A stretch of 53,586 nt of DNA from a virus, in IMG/VR virus record IMGVR_UViG_3300044994_000102, positions 1-53,586 of that record. One strand, 5' to 3'. The notes under the pieces were generated by a model that did not search any database, had not been told where the DNA came from, and saw only the letters and a program-made list of their open reading frames with translations. The translations under genes and the position numbers were made by a program. This document shows, one piece after another, positions 6,233 through 11,883 of the stretch (its first letter is position 1; each line of letters begins with the position of its first letter).

Positions 6233-6352
6233 TCACTCGCCGCTGCCGCTGCCGTCGCCGCTGCCGCTGCCGCTGCCGTCGCCGCCGCCACTGCCGTTGC
6301 CGTTGCCGTAGCCGCCGCACCAAGGGCACGCCTTCAGCTCTTGCTCAGTCAT
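6233..6352 (-). CDS. 39-residue CPWCGG zinc-knuckle protein with Gly-Ser repeat tail
   Basis: A very short gene: MTEQELKACPWCGG followed by a YGNGNGSGGGDGSGSG-type tail ending in SGE. The CPWCGG knuckle resembles the N-terminus of Lar-type restriction-alleviation zinc proteins (CPFCGG), but only one Cys pair is present, so function is uncertain. GAGAGGAGAA lies just before the ATG, and the start overlaps the upstream stop as ATGA. Its tail is encoded by the same kind of GCC/GCT repeat tract as the gene at 7565-7909, and both end with the same bases. Confidence 0.6.
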   Translation of the reverse strand: MTEQELKACPWCGGYGNGNGSGGGDGSGSGSGDGSGSGE

Positions 6353-6774
6353 TTCTCCTCTCCCGAACTATTCGAAATCTTCGAAGTGTTCACCTCCACC
6401 TTCTCGACGGGGACGGCATAGTAGTATCCAGACTTGTGATACTCGGGATCGTCGCGGATCAGAAAATCATACTCCTCTTCTGTAGCAGCCGGTTCAATGT
6501 GTACCTCCCCGTCTTCAACACGAAACCCAAGCCATACTTTTTCCGATGCCTCGATGCGTGCGCGGAGGGCGGCGATCTGCTGCTTCAGCTCCTCTATCTC
6601 CGCATCCTTGCTGCTCAATTGGCGCTCAAGGTCAGAGATGTACTGGTCCCTCGTCTCTATCTCCGCATCCTTCGCGACAAGGTGGGCACGGATGGCGTCA
6701 ATGGAAACAGGGGACAGCCAGCGGTCTTCCTCTAACGCTTCCATCGCCCTATCAAACGCTTCCTTCGTGCTCAT
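6349..6774 (-). CDS. Coiled-coil hypothetical protein
   Basis: A 141-residue protein: N-terminal MSTKEAFDRAMEALEEDRW region, a heptad-rich coiled coil at about 35-75 (KDAEIETRDQYISDLERQ, SSKDAEIEELKQQIAALRAR) and a C-terminal beta-like part (VWLGFRVEDGEVHIEP, SGYYYAVPVEKVEV). The start ATGAGCACGAAGGA is shared with other starts in this cassette. ATGA overlaps link it to the genes on both sides. Function unknown. Confidence 0.65.
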   Translation of the reverse strand: MSTKEAFDRAMEALEEDRWLSPVSIDAIRAHLVAKDAEIETRDQYISDLERQLSSKDAEIEELKQQIAALRARIEASEKVWLGFRVEDGEVHIEPAATEEEYDFLIRDDPEYHKSGYYYAVPVEKVEVNTSKISNSSGEEK

Positions 6775-6995
6775 TCCGCTTCCTTCTTGTCTTCGGCAAA
6801 GAGGGATTCGAGATCGGAGAGCATTACGAACCTTGCGTCTCCGTACATGCCGTTAAACGCCAATGCTCGACTCCTTGCCTCCTCGAGCACTGCCTTCGCG
6901 CCAGCTATGAATGATCCGTAGCTGCCAACGTAATCGCTGTTGAACATCTGATCCCGCACGTGCTTGTGCGCCATCTCCTCAGTCTTGCTGCTCAC
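6771..6995 (-). CDS. Hypothetical 74-residue protein
   Basis: The protein reads MSSKTEEMAHKHVRDQ, SDYVGSYGSFIAGAKAVLEEA and MLSDLESLFAEDKKEAE. The frame opens at 7013, but GTG at 6995 has a strong AAGGAGGAGC site directly before it, so I use that start. It overlaps the end of the upstream gene, and its stop overlaps the next start as ATGA. It resembles small helical phage proteins of unknown role. Confidence 0.6.
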   Translation of the reverse strand: MSSKTEEMAHKHVRDQMFNSDYVGSYGSFIAGAKAVLEEARSRALAFNGMYGDARFVMLSDLESLFAEDKKEAE

Positions 6996-7191
6996 GCTCC
7001 TCCTTCTCCCCACCTTCCGACTCGGACGCGGGGTCCGGCCTCACCACAACATGCCCCTTCAGCAGATCGACCGTGTTCTCGAACGCTGCGCGCAACTCGA
7101 TGGCCGCATCAAACCCGTCCTTCGTGCTCATTCCGCTATCTGCTCCGTAGTCGTGATACCACTGCGCCCAGTAGTCACAGTCCCCGCTCAT
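6979..7191 (-). CDS. Hypothetical 70-residue protein
   Basis: Starts at ATG 7191 with GAAGGAAGCGGG upstream: MSGDCDYWAQWYHDYG, then DSGMSTKDGFDAAIELRAAFENTVDLLKGHVV and an acidic tail. The internal MSTKDGFDAA resembles the start of the coiled-coil protein at 6774 (MSTKEAFDRA), so the gene may be a fusion of a short leader with a copied start region, or translation may begin internally at 7131. Function unknown. Confidence 0.5.
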   Translation of the reverse strand: MSGDCDYWAQWYHDYGADSGMSTKDGFDAAIELRAAFENTVDLLKGHVVVRPDPASESEGGEKEEREQQD

Positions 7192-7214
7192 CCCGCTTCC
7201 TTCTTCGTGCTCAT
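7188..7214 (-). other. Eight-codon micro-ORF coupling two genes
   Basis: MSTKKEAG-stop. Its ATG overlaps the preceding stop as TAATG and its stop overlaps the next start as ATGA. It repeats the MSTK start of neighbouring genes, so it is probably a remnant of a deleted gene that still works as a translational coupler. Confidence 0.3.
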
Positions 7215-7555
7215 TAGGATCCCCGCTCCCAGATGCACGCACCGTCCCGCCACACTTCGAGCACCTGATCGGCGGTGTAGTTCATGTAATTGCCGACGGT
7301 GTTCGAGCCGAGGCCAAGGGCGGGTTTGATGACCACGATGTGACGGGTCTCGTCGCCCTCGCTCAGCGTGAGGCCGTCGCCCTGGACGATGTTCGGCATC
7401 GGCGGTGTGTTCGTCATGCGGCGGTAGAGCACGTACGTCTCGCCGGGCCGTACCTGAAGCGTTTGGTCCCAACTGCGGATGTCCGAGCCGTTGACCATGT
7501 CGCAAACTTCCTGCCATCGCCCCTCTCGGTACGGCAACACAAAAACCTTCTTCAT
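7214..7555 (-). CDS. Hypothetical 113-residue protein
   Basis: A plausible beta-rich protein (KKVFVLPYREGRWQEV, LQVRPGETYVLYRRM, EGDETRHIVVIKPALG) ending in a QVLEVWRDGACIWE segment. No family recognised. The ribosome-binding site and first codons are a copy of those at 6223. It follows the Gly-Ser repeat gene directly and is part of the same minus-strand cassette. Confidence 0.6.
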   Translation of the reverse strand: MKKVFVLPYREGRWQEVCDMVNGSDIRSWDQTLQVRPGETYVLYRRMTNTPPMPNIVQGDGLTLSEGDETRHIVVIKPALGLGSNTVGNYMNYTADQVLEVWRDGACIWERGS

Positions 7556-7564
7556 CGCTCTACC

Positions 7565-7909
7565 TCACTCGCCGCTGCCGCTGCCGTAGCCGCTGCCGCT
7601 GCCGTCGCCGCTGCCGTCGCCCCTGCCGTCGCCGCTGCCGCTGCCGCTGCCGTCGCCGTCGCCCCTGCCGTCGCCACTGCCGCTGCCGTCGCCCCTGCCG
7701 TCGCCGCTGCCGCCGCCGCTGCCGTTGCCGCTGCCGTAGCCGTTGCCGCTGTCGCCGCCGCTGCCGCTGCCGACGCCGTTGCCGCCGCCGTCGCCGCTGC
7801 CGACGCCGCTGCTCCTGCCCCTGCCGCTGCCCCTGCCCCTGCCGTCGCCGCTGCCGTTGCCGCTGCCGCCGCCGTTGCCGCTGCCGCTGCCGTCGCCTAC
7901 TTCACCCAT
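7565..7909 (-). CDS. Gly-Ser/Asp/Asn low-complexity protein or DUF6948 tail
   Basis: A 114-residue reading made almost only of Gly-Ser, Gly-Asp, Gly-Asn and Gly-Arg dipeptides encoded by a GCC/GCT-type tract. The ATG lies 13 bases before the stop of the DUF6948 gene in another frame. Gly-rich tails occur on some DUF6948 proteins, so this may be a C-terminal extension reached by frameshifting rather than an independent gene. It ends with the same SGSGE-stop sequence as the small gene at 6233. The tract should be prone to slippage, which may vary its length between relatives. Confidence 0.45.
   Translation of the reverse strand: MGEVGDGSGSGNGGGSGNGSGDGRGRGSGRGRSSGVGSGDGGGNGVGSGSGGDSGNGYGSGNGSGGGSGDGRGDGSGSGDGRGDGDGSGSGSGDGRGDGSGDGSGSGYGSGSGE
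7568..7893. repeat. GCCGCT/GCCGTC hexanucleotide simple repeat
   Basis: About 325 bases of GCC followed by GCT, GTC, GTT, GTA or CCT, with one position per hexamer fixed as Gly on the minus strand. A shorter tract of the same kind lies at 6236-6311. The copies keep the coding frame and share identical flanks on the 3' side of the gene, which points to duplication and slippage. Confidence 0.85.
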
Positions 7910-8211
7910 TCTGGTACCCCCTCAATGCTGATTCGCGCCCTGTCGCTGCAATCAAGGATCTCAAACGCATCCAGCAACTCAACACGCGAGACCGGCGCGG
8001 GGAATTTACAGTTGGACGGATCGCTCGTCCCAGTAGTAGCGAGCTGTGAGAGTGATGCCGCCCCGCTCCAAAACCAGAGCCGCCGAGCATTCCGAAGTAC
8101 GACTTCTCTCTCTTTGCGTGACACAAACACCCCGGCGAACACCCCTGCCAGATGGCTTCTCACAATCACGTATCGCTCTTCATCCTTCCCTTGTTTTGTC
8201 TCTGTTGACAT
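7897..8211 (-). CDS. DUF6948-like phage protein
   Basis: The 104-residue protein shows the conserved pattern of DUF6948: ERYVIVRSHLAGVFAGVFVS, EVVLRNARRLWFWSGAASLS, a CKFP segment and an EILDCSDRARISIEGVPEW end. The family is common in phages and has no assigned function. AGGGGA precedes the ATG. The stop lies 13 bases inside the Gly-rich reading at 7909, suggesting coupling or a frameshift fusion. Confidence 0.7.
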   Translation of the reverse strand: MSTETKQGKDEERYVIVRSHLAGVFAGVFVSRKEREVVLRNARRLWFWSGAASLSQLATTGTSDPSNCKFPAPVSRVELLDAFEILDCSDRARISIEGVPEWVK

Positions 8212-8257
8212 AAAATCCCCTTACTTTTCTACTTCAGATCCTCGATGCCCGCCCCCT

Positions 8258-8503
8258 TTATGGTCGCAGCGCCCGGCGAACGGCCTCCTCGAGCTCGCTC
8301 GTCTCCCGCCCGATGATCCGGACGATGGCTTGAACGGCCTCCTCGCGTCGGCACATGCCGGTTCGGACCTTATCGATTACCCCCATCACCTCCTGCTCGA
8401 GTGTCACCTGCTTCGGTGGCAGGTCAACGAACGCCCGCAGGTTCAGGCCATCACCTGCAAAGTTGGCGGGGATGTGTTTCGTGTCACCGTTCAGTTTCGA
8501 CAT
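8258..8503 (-). CDS. Hypothetical 81-residue protein
   Basis: N-terminal strand region (KHIPANFAGDGLNLRAFVDLPPKQVTLEQE) followed by two helices (VMGVIDKVRTGMCRREEAVQAIVRIIGRE, SELEEAVRRALRP). GGAGGCCC precedes the ATG. It lies between the secreted protein gene and the DUF6948 gene on the same strand. Function unknown. Confidence 0.6.
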   Translation of the reverse strand: MSKLNGDTKHIPANFAGDGLNLRAFVDLPPKQVTLEQEVMGVIDKVRTGMCRREEAVQAIVRIIGRETSELEEAVRRALRP

Positions 8504-8516
8504 GGGCCTCCGTCAG

Positions 8517-8792
8517 TTACCTTCTCCAGACGTTCCACACCCGGCACGAGAACGGCTTCCGGAGCGCGTCCCGGCCGTAGATGTACCGACCACGGCACAT
8601 CACTCCGCCAGACCAGTACAGGACCGCCGGCGTGTTCCACGAGCATGACACGCGAGCGTTGTGGGTCCGGCCGTAGAGCACGCCGTTCCTGTGGTTGATG
8701 CGGAAATAACCCGGGACGACGTAGGCGCACTGGGCCTCGGCGGTGGCGACGGTGGTCAGGGCTGCGATGGTGGCGATGAGGATGCGCTTCAT
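8517..8792 (-). CDS. Small secreted hypothetical protein
   Basis: A 91-residue protein with a signal peptide: basic KR, hydrophobic LIATIAALTTVATA, then an AEAQ cleavage-like site near residue 20. The mature part has four Cys and many aromatic residues (CAYVVPGYFRINHRN, VSCSWNT, GGVMCRGRYIYG, FSCRVWNVWRR), as expected for a disulfide-bonded exported protein. The ATG overlaps the upstream stop as ATGA. Export suggests a role at the envelope, perhaps superinfection exclusion, but this is only inference. Confidence 0.6.
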   Translation of the reverse strand: MKRILIATIAALTTVATAEAQCAYVVPGYFRINHRNGVLYGRTHNARVSCSWNTPAVLYWSGGVMCRGRYIYGRDALRKPFSCRVWNVWRR

Positions 8793-9055
8793 GACCGCAC
8801 CCGCTCCGCCCGTAGCCGCTCGATCTCATCGACCAGGACGATCGACCAGTCCCGGCTGTGCTCGTGCCGGGCCTTGACATCGGCCATGACCAGCTCAAGC
8901 ACCTGCTCAGGCGTCTCGCCTTTGTTTCGCAGGGTGGCGAGCTCGGCGGCGGCATTCGTCCGGCACGCGCCGGGGGTCTGCCGTATCCGCTCGACCTCCT
9001 CGACTAGTTTCGCGGCATCGTCGACCGTGCCATCGAACTTACTCCTCGGTTCCAT
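8789..9055 (-). CDS. Hypothetical helical protein, first of the small-gene cassette
   Basis: An 88-residue helical protein (DDAAKLVEEVERIRQTPGAC, AAAELATLRNKGETPEQVLELVMADVKA, DWSIVLVDEIERLRAERVRS) with a strong AGGAGGAGA site. It is followed by an ATGA overlap to the next gene. Upstream lies a 178-base leader with several short hairpins (for example TCTCGG/CCGAGA) and the TTGAC palindrome at 9224-9245. Function unknown. Confidence 0.6.
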   Translation of the reverse strand: MEPRSKFDGTVDDAAKLVEEVERIRQTPGACRTNAAAELATLRNKGETPEQVLELVMADVKARHEHSRDWSIVLVDEIERLRAERVRS

Positions 9056-9223
9056 TCTCCTCCTGATGCGTTCACACAGTTAATCGCGGCGGCCGTGGTG
9101 GTTCGTCCGGCCCGGCGTCCACTCCACGCCGTCACTGAGTCCCTCTCGGTTGTCCGAGACCCTCTGCCCGTCCGCCCCCGACATCGGGGAACGGCCGCCA
9201 CGATCGAAGGGTGCCACAAGTCT

Positions 9224-9245
9224 CAAAGGCGCGTCAACGCCTTTG
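9224..9245 (-). promoter_or_regulatory. TTGAC palindrome, copy 2
   Basis: CAAAGGCG, CGTCAA, CGCCTTTG: a perfect palindrome whose minus strand reads TTGACG, then GTGGCACC 14 bases later, a second box shared with copies 4 and 5. It overlaps the stop of the gene at 9234-9413 and lies about 170 bases before the gene at 9055. Likely operator or promoter for the leftward cassette. Confidence 0.6.
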
Positions 9246-9413
9246 GCGAATCTCTTTGGCTGTGCAGCCGGAACACCACACCAGCCGCAGGAACAGCTCA
9301 GCGGCGAAGCACCGCCCGGTCAGGCCGAGGGCGGCGATCCACGCCTGGCCCTCGGTCGGCCCTGTTCCCCGAATCTCACTCGTCCTGTTGTCCACTATCG
9401 CCCAGCAGTTCAT
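9234..9413 (-). CDS. Short hypothetical protein (59 residues)
   Basis: Starts MNCWAIVDNRTSEIRGTG and continues EGQAWIAALGLTGRCF with a Cys-rich C-terminus (VWCSGCTAKEIRQRR). GGAG lies four bases before the ATG, which sits inside the end of the upstream small gene. The Trp-Ala-Ile-Val start and the GP-EGQAW segment look like small phage proteins that process a single beta-sheet domain, but I cannot name it. The last codons are part of the regulatory palindrome. Confidence 0.5.
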   Translation of the reverse strand: MNCWAIVDNRTSEIRGTGPTEGQAWIAALGLTGRCFAAELFLRLVWCSGCTAKEIRQRR

Positions 9414-9483
9414 CGTTCTCCGGCCTCCTCACCCACAAAACTCCCGCCACGAAACCCAGCAGGAATCCGATCCATACCGCCAT
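9376..9483 (-). CDS. 35-residue single-span membrane peptide
   Basis: MAVWIGFLLGFVAGVLWV forms one hydrophobic span with a Gly-x3-Gly face, followed by a charged cytoplasmic tail (RRPENDELLGDSGQQDE). GGAGGGG lies eight bases before the ATG. It overlaps the next gene. Such tiny membrane peptides are common in early phage operons; function unknown. Confidence 0.45.
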   Translation of the reverse strand: MAVWIGFLLGFVAGVLWVRRPENDELLGDSGQQDE

Positions 9484-9537
9484 CACCCTAACCCCTCCAT
9501 CGAGCGTCCGGCCTCATGCCTCAACACACCCTGAATC

Positions 9538-9559
9538 CAAAGACATTGACTCATCTTTG
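9538..9559 (+). promoter_or_regulatory. TTGAC palindrome, copy 5, before the regulator
   Basis: CAAAGACA, TTGACT, CATCTTTG, with GTGTCACC 14 bases after the hexamer. The -35-like hexamer is only 31 bases before the ATG at 9582, so the transcript would be leaderless or nearly so. This fits autoregulation of the HTH gene. Confidence 0.55.
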
Positions 9560-9581
9560 CCTCGCGTGTCACCATAAATCT

Positions 9582-9893
9582 ATGCCCTACAACGAGATAA
9601 AGCGGCCCAAGAGTGCGAACCACATCAAGAGACTGTTTCAGTTGATCGCCGAACGGCACGGACGCCGCCACGAACTCGTACTCTGCGAACGCATCGACAT
9701 CGGGCCGCGGAGCGTGTGGGGCTGGACCCGGCGCGGTATCCCGGTGGGCTACTGGCCGCTGGTCGCCGAACTGGCGGGGGTGACGGTGGAGGAGGTGGCG
9801 GCGGGGCATCGGTGGTACGTTCGGGACCACGAGAGCCATCCATTCCGGCTTCGTCGTGGCAGAGCGGCCGGAGCTCCAGGAGCCGCTTCCTGA
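9582..9893 (+). CDS. Cro/YdaS-like helix-turn-helix regulator
   Basis: A 103-residue protein. Residues about 30-75 (LCERIDIGPRSVWGWTRRGIPVGYWPLVAELAG in pieces, then VTVEEV) match the YdaS/Cro type HTH, where a recognition helix is followed by W-x-RRGIP and a GVT-x-E-E turn. The frame is open from 9516, but ATG at 9582 is chosen because the upstream part contains the palindromic operator. No ribosome-binding site is visible, consistent with a leaderless message. It is divergent from the small-gene cassette and is the best candidate for the protein that binds the TTGAC palindromes. Confidence 0.6.
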   Translation: MPYNEIKRPKSANHIKRLFQLIAERHGRRHELVLCERIDIGPRSVWGWTRRGIPVGYWPLVAELAGVTVEEVAAGHRWYVRDHESHPFRLRRGRAAGAPGAAS

Positions 9894-10155
9894 TCGCCTC
9901 CAAGTCCCAGCCGAGCGACTCGGCCACTTCCTGAGCCGAAAACCCTTTTGGCGCCGAGAAATCATCGAGGAACAGATACGCCGTGGCGCTCCTTCGGTCC
10001 TCCCGCTTCACGTTCACCGTTCCGCCGCGCCCACCACCAACGAAGTCAGCCCGGCTAAGAAAGTCACTCACGGCTCTGGAAAAGACCGCGGCCTGAAGAT
10101 TGTGCTCCGGGATACGGTTCGGCTCCTCCTCGCGGTCAATGGTGAAGTCGATCAT
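9625..10155 (-). CDS. Conserved phage protein with possible winged-helix segment
   Basis: The first about 100 residues look genuine: EHNLQAAVFSRAVSDFLSRADF, then RSATAYLFLDD, GFSAQEVAESLGWDLEAIRKRLLEL. This pattern (helix, A-x-LFL strand, helix-turn-helix ending in IRKRL) recurs in the gene at 16710-17042. The rest, Pro- and Arg-rich, runs antisense to the HTH gene and may not be real. GGAGG precedes the ATG, which follows the nuclease stop by two bases. Function unknown; a DNA-binding role is possible. Confidence 0.5.
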   Translation of the reverse strand: MIDFTIDREEEPNRIPEHNLQAAVFSRAVSDFLSRADFVGGGRGGTVNVKREDRRSATAYLFLDDFSAPKGFSAQEVAESLGWDLEAIRKRLLELRPLCHDEAGMDGSRGPERTTDAPPPPPPPSPPPVRRPAASSPPGYRAGSSPTRSAARCRCVRRVRVRGGVRAVRRSTETVS

Positions 10156-10157
10156 GC

Positions 10158-10982
10158 TTAAGTCGCCTCCGCAAACTCTTCCGCGGCCTTCTTCGCCCGT
10201 GCCTTGTCCTGCTCCGGGCACACCTGTCGGGCCGGGCAGAACCAGCACCACCCGCCCGCCTTCAGCTCACGAGGCTCCAACCCCATCATCTGCCTCACCG
10301 CCTTCTCGGCTCCGGCCTTGAGCTTCGCCTCCCACTCGTCGAGCTCCCACGCGGCGTACCACCACTCGGAGAAGAACTGCGGCAGGCGGGGCTGCACCAC
10401 CACCACCTTCACCTGCTCGAGCTTCTTCTTGCTGTTCCGTTTCAGGGCCGCTGCGTAGTACGCGAGCTGTACCGAGGTCTCCGGGTTGACCCGCTTCCCC
10501 TTGCCGTACTTCAAGTCCACCACCATCCCCGTCGCGGCGCCCTTCCTGACACCGGAGCACACAAAATCGAGGGTGCCGAACATCCCGAGATCTTGGTCCA
10601 AGACAAGCCGGTGCTCGATCCTGACCGCCGGCGGGGCGTCGAACGCGGCCACCTGATCCAGGCACACGTTCACGTAGGTCATGGCGTAGTCCACCATGCT
10701 CCACATCCGGCCGTCGCCCGTCGGGAACTCCGTGTCGGCGTACTCCGGGCGGAGGGTGTCAACCCACGCCTCGTCCAGCCGCCGCTCGTTACTTTCCCAG
10801 TGCCGGAGGATGCGCTCGGCCAGCTCGTGGCACCGCGTGCCCTCCAGGGCGTACGGCGCCGGCGGCTCCTCTGGTAGCCCCTGGGAAAGCCCGATGCTGC
10901 CGGGGCAGTTGAGCCACCGCTCGGCCCCGGAGGCAGAGCAGACGGCGTGAGCACGCCCCTTGTGGTCGGGGGCGGCGGTCAT
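10158..10982 (-). CDS. DUF2800 family PD-(D/E)XK nuclease with Cys cluster
   Basis: A 274-residue RecB/Cas4-like protein. The N-terminus SASGAERWLNCPGSIGLS and LEGTRCHELAE are typical of DUF2800. The nuclease core shows GTLDF with Asp139, then Asp156-x-Lys158 in VVDLKYGKG, and a QLAYYAAAL helix. Cys26 with Cys246, Cys249 and Cys255 could hold an iron-sulfur cluster. Such proteins act with the DUF2815 ssDNA-binding protein in phage recombination or replication, and the DUF2815 gene is two genes upstream here. The start shares ATGA with the preceding gene. Confidence 0.85.
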   Translation of the reverse strand: MTAAPDHKGRAHAVCSASGAERWLNCPGSIGLSQGLPEEPPAPYALEGTRCHELAERILRHWESNERRLDEAWVDTLRPEYADTEFPTGDGRMWSMVDYAMTYVNVCLDQVAAFDAPPAVRIEHRLVLDQDLGMFGTLDFVCSGVRKGAATGMVVDLKYGKGKRVNPETSVQLAYYAAALKRNSKKKLEQVKVVVVQPRLPQFFSEWWYAAWELDEWEAKLKAGAEKAVRQMMGLEPRELKAGGWCWFCPARQVCPEQDKARAKKAAEEFAEAT

Positions 10983-11191
10983 TGGCCGACCTTCTCATGC
11001 CCGGTGAAGGCGCGGAAGAGCCGCCACGCCTTCATCTCCATGTCGAAACCGACCCCGCGCTCGGTCTCCGAGTTGGCGAACGTCACGTTAACGGTCCACT
11101 GGCCGTCCCCGTCGAGGCGGGGCTCCTCGAACTCTGTCACCGTCTCGGCGTTCCCCCACCGCCCCGCGGCCCACGGTACGAATTTCGTCAT
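10979..11191 (-). CDS. Hypothetical 70-residue protein in recombination operon
   Basis: MTKFVPWAAGRWGNAETVTEFEEP, then a beta-hairpin-like WTVNVTFANSETERGVGFDMEM and an AWRLFRAFTGHEK end. The start at 11191 is preceded by CGGAGGGAT; a GTG four codons upstream is less likely. It is coupled to the nuclease gene by ATGA. Function unknown, but its fixed place between the ssDNA-binding protein and nuclease suggests a recombination accessory. Confidence 0.6.
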   Translation of the reverse strand: MTKFVPWAAGRWGNAETVTEFEEPRLDGDGQWTVNVTFANSETERGVGFDMEMKAWRLFRAFTGHEKVGQ

Positions 11192-11250
11192 ATCCCTCCG
11201 CACGAAAAGGGGGCGACGCCCACACTAGGCGCCACCCCCATTGTTTCTCC

Positions 11251-11814
11251 TTACAGCTCGTCCGCCGATGCCGCCGCCTCGAACGCCTCGAACTCGTCCT
11301 CGGCCTTGACCCCGCTACCGCCGAAGGGCTCGTCGTCCCGCACCTTCTGGACGTTGTTCAGGTAGGCGGTGACGCCCGTATTCCCGAGCGAGTTGTAGCT
11401 GCCGAAGATGACGGACAGCCGCCCCCAGCACCCGCCGTAAATCTCGTCCTTGTCCTCGATGGGCTTGCGGTCCGGGCCAACCACACCAGGGCGCTTCGTC
11501 GTCTTAGCGCGGATCACCCAGTGCCCCTTGTAGATGGGATCGTCCTTATCGTCGCCATCGCGAATCGTCGGGTGCGTCTGCTTGTCCTGCCCCTTCCACT
11601 TCGCCCCGAACGCCTCTTTCCCGACCCTCTCGACCGCCGCCAGCAGCGGGGAGATGTCGGTCTTCTTCGGGATGAGGAGCGTCACCTCGAACTTCCCCTC
11701 CTTGGTCTCGTCCAGGCTCTTCGCCCGCTCGAACACGCTCGGATAGCTGAACCGCCCCAGCGGGGTGATGATCCTGTCCGAGTAAACGTTGTCGTTCTTT
11801 TTTCCTTGTGCCAT
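11251..11814 (-). CDS. DUF2815 ssDNA-binding-like protein
   Basis: A 187-residue protein matching DUF2815: an N-terminal TPLGRFSYPSVFERAK segment, KFEVTLLIPKKTD, a GHWVIRAKTTKRPGVVG strand, EIYGGCWGRLSVIFGSYNS and a C-terminal acidic tail (AEDEFEAFEAAASADEL), as in SSB-type proteins that dock partners through acidic ends. It probably coats single-stranded DNA during phage replication or recombination. AAGGA precedes the ATG. It lies between the helicase and nuclease genes. Confidence 0.85.
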   Translation of the reverse strand: MAQGKKNDNVYSDRIITPLGRFSYPSVFERAKSLDETKEGKFEVTLLIPKKTDISPLLAAVERVGKEAFGAKWKGQDKQTHPTIRDGDDKDDPIYKGHWVIRAKTTKRPGVVGPDRKPIEDKDEIYGGCWGRLSVIFGSYNSLGNTGVTAYLNNVQKVRDDEPFGGSGVKAEDEFEAFEAAASADEL

Positions 11815-11883
11815 GCCGCACGTCCTTGTTGTTCGCCCTCCGACGCCGCCGGGCTCATTCCCCGCAGTCGCCGTCCGGCATCA

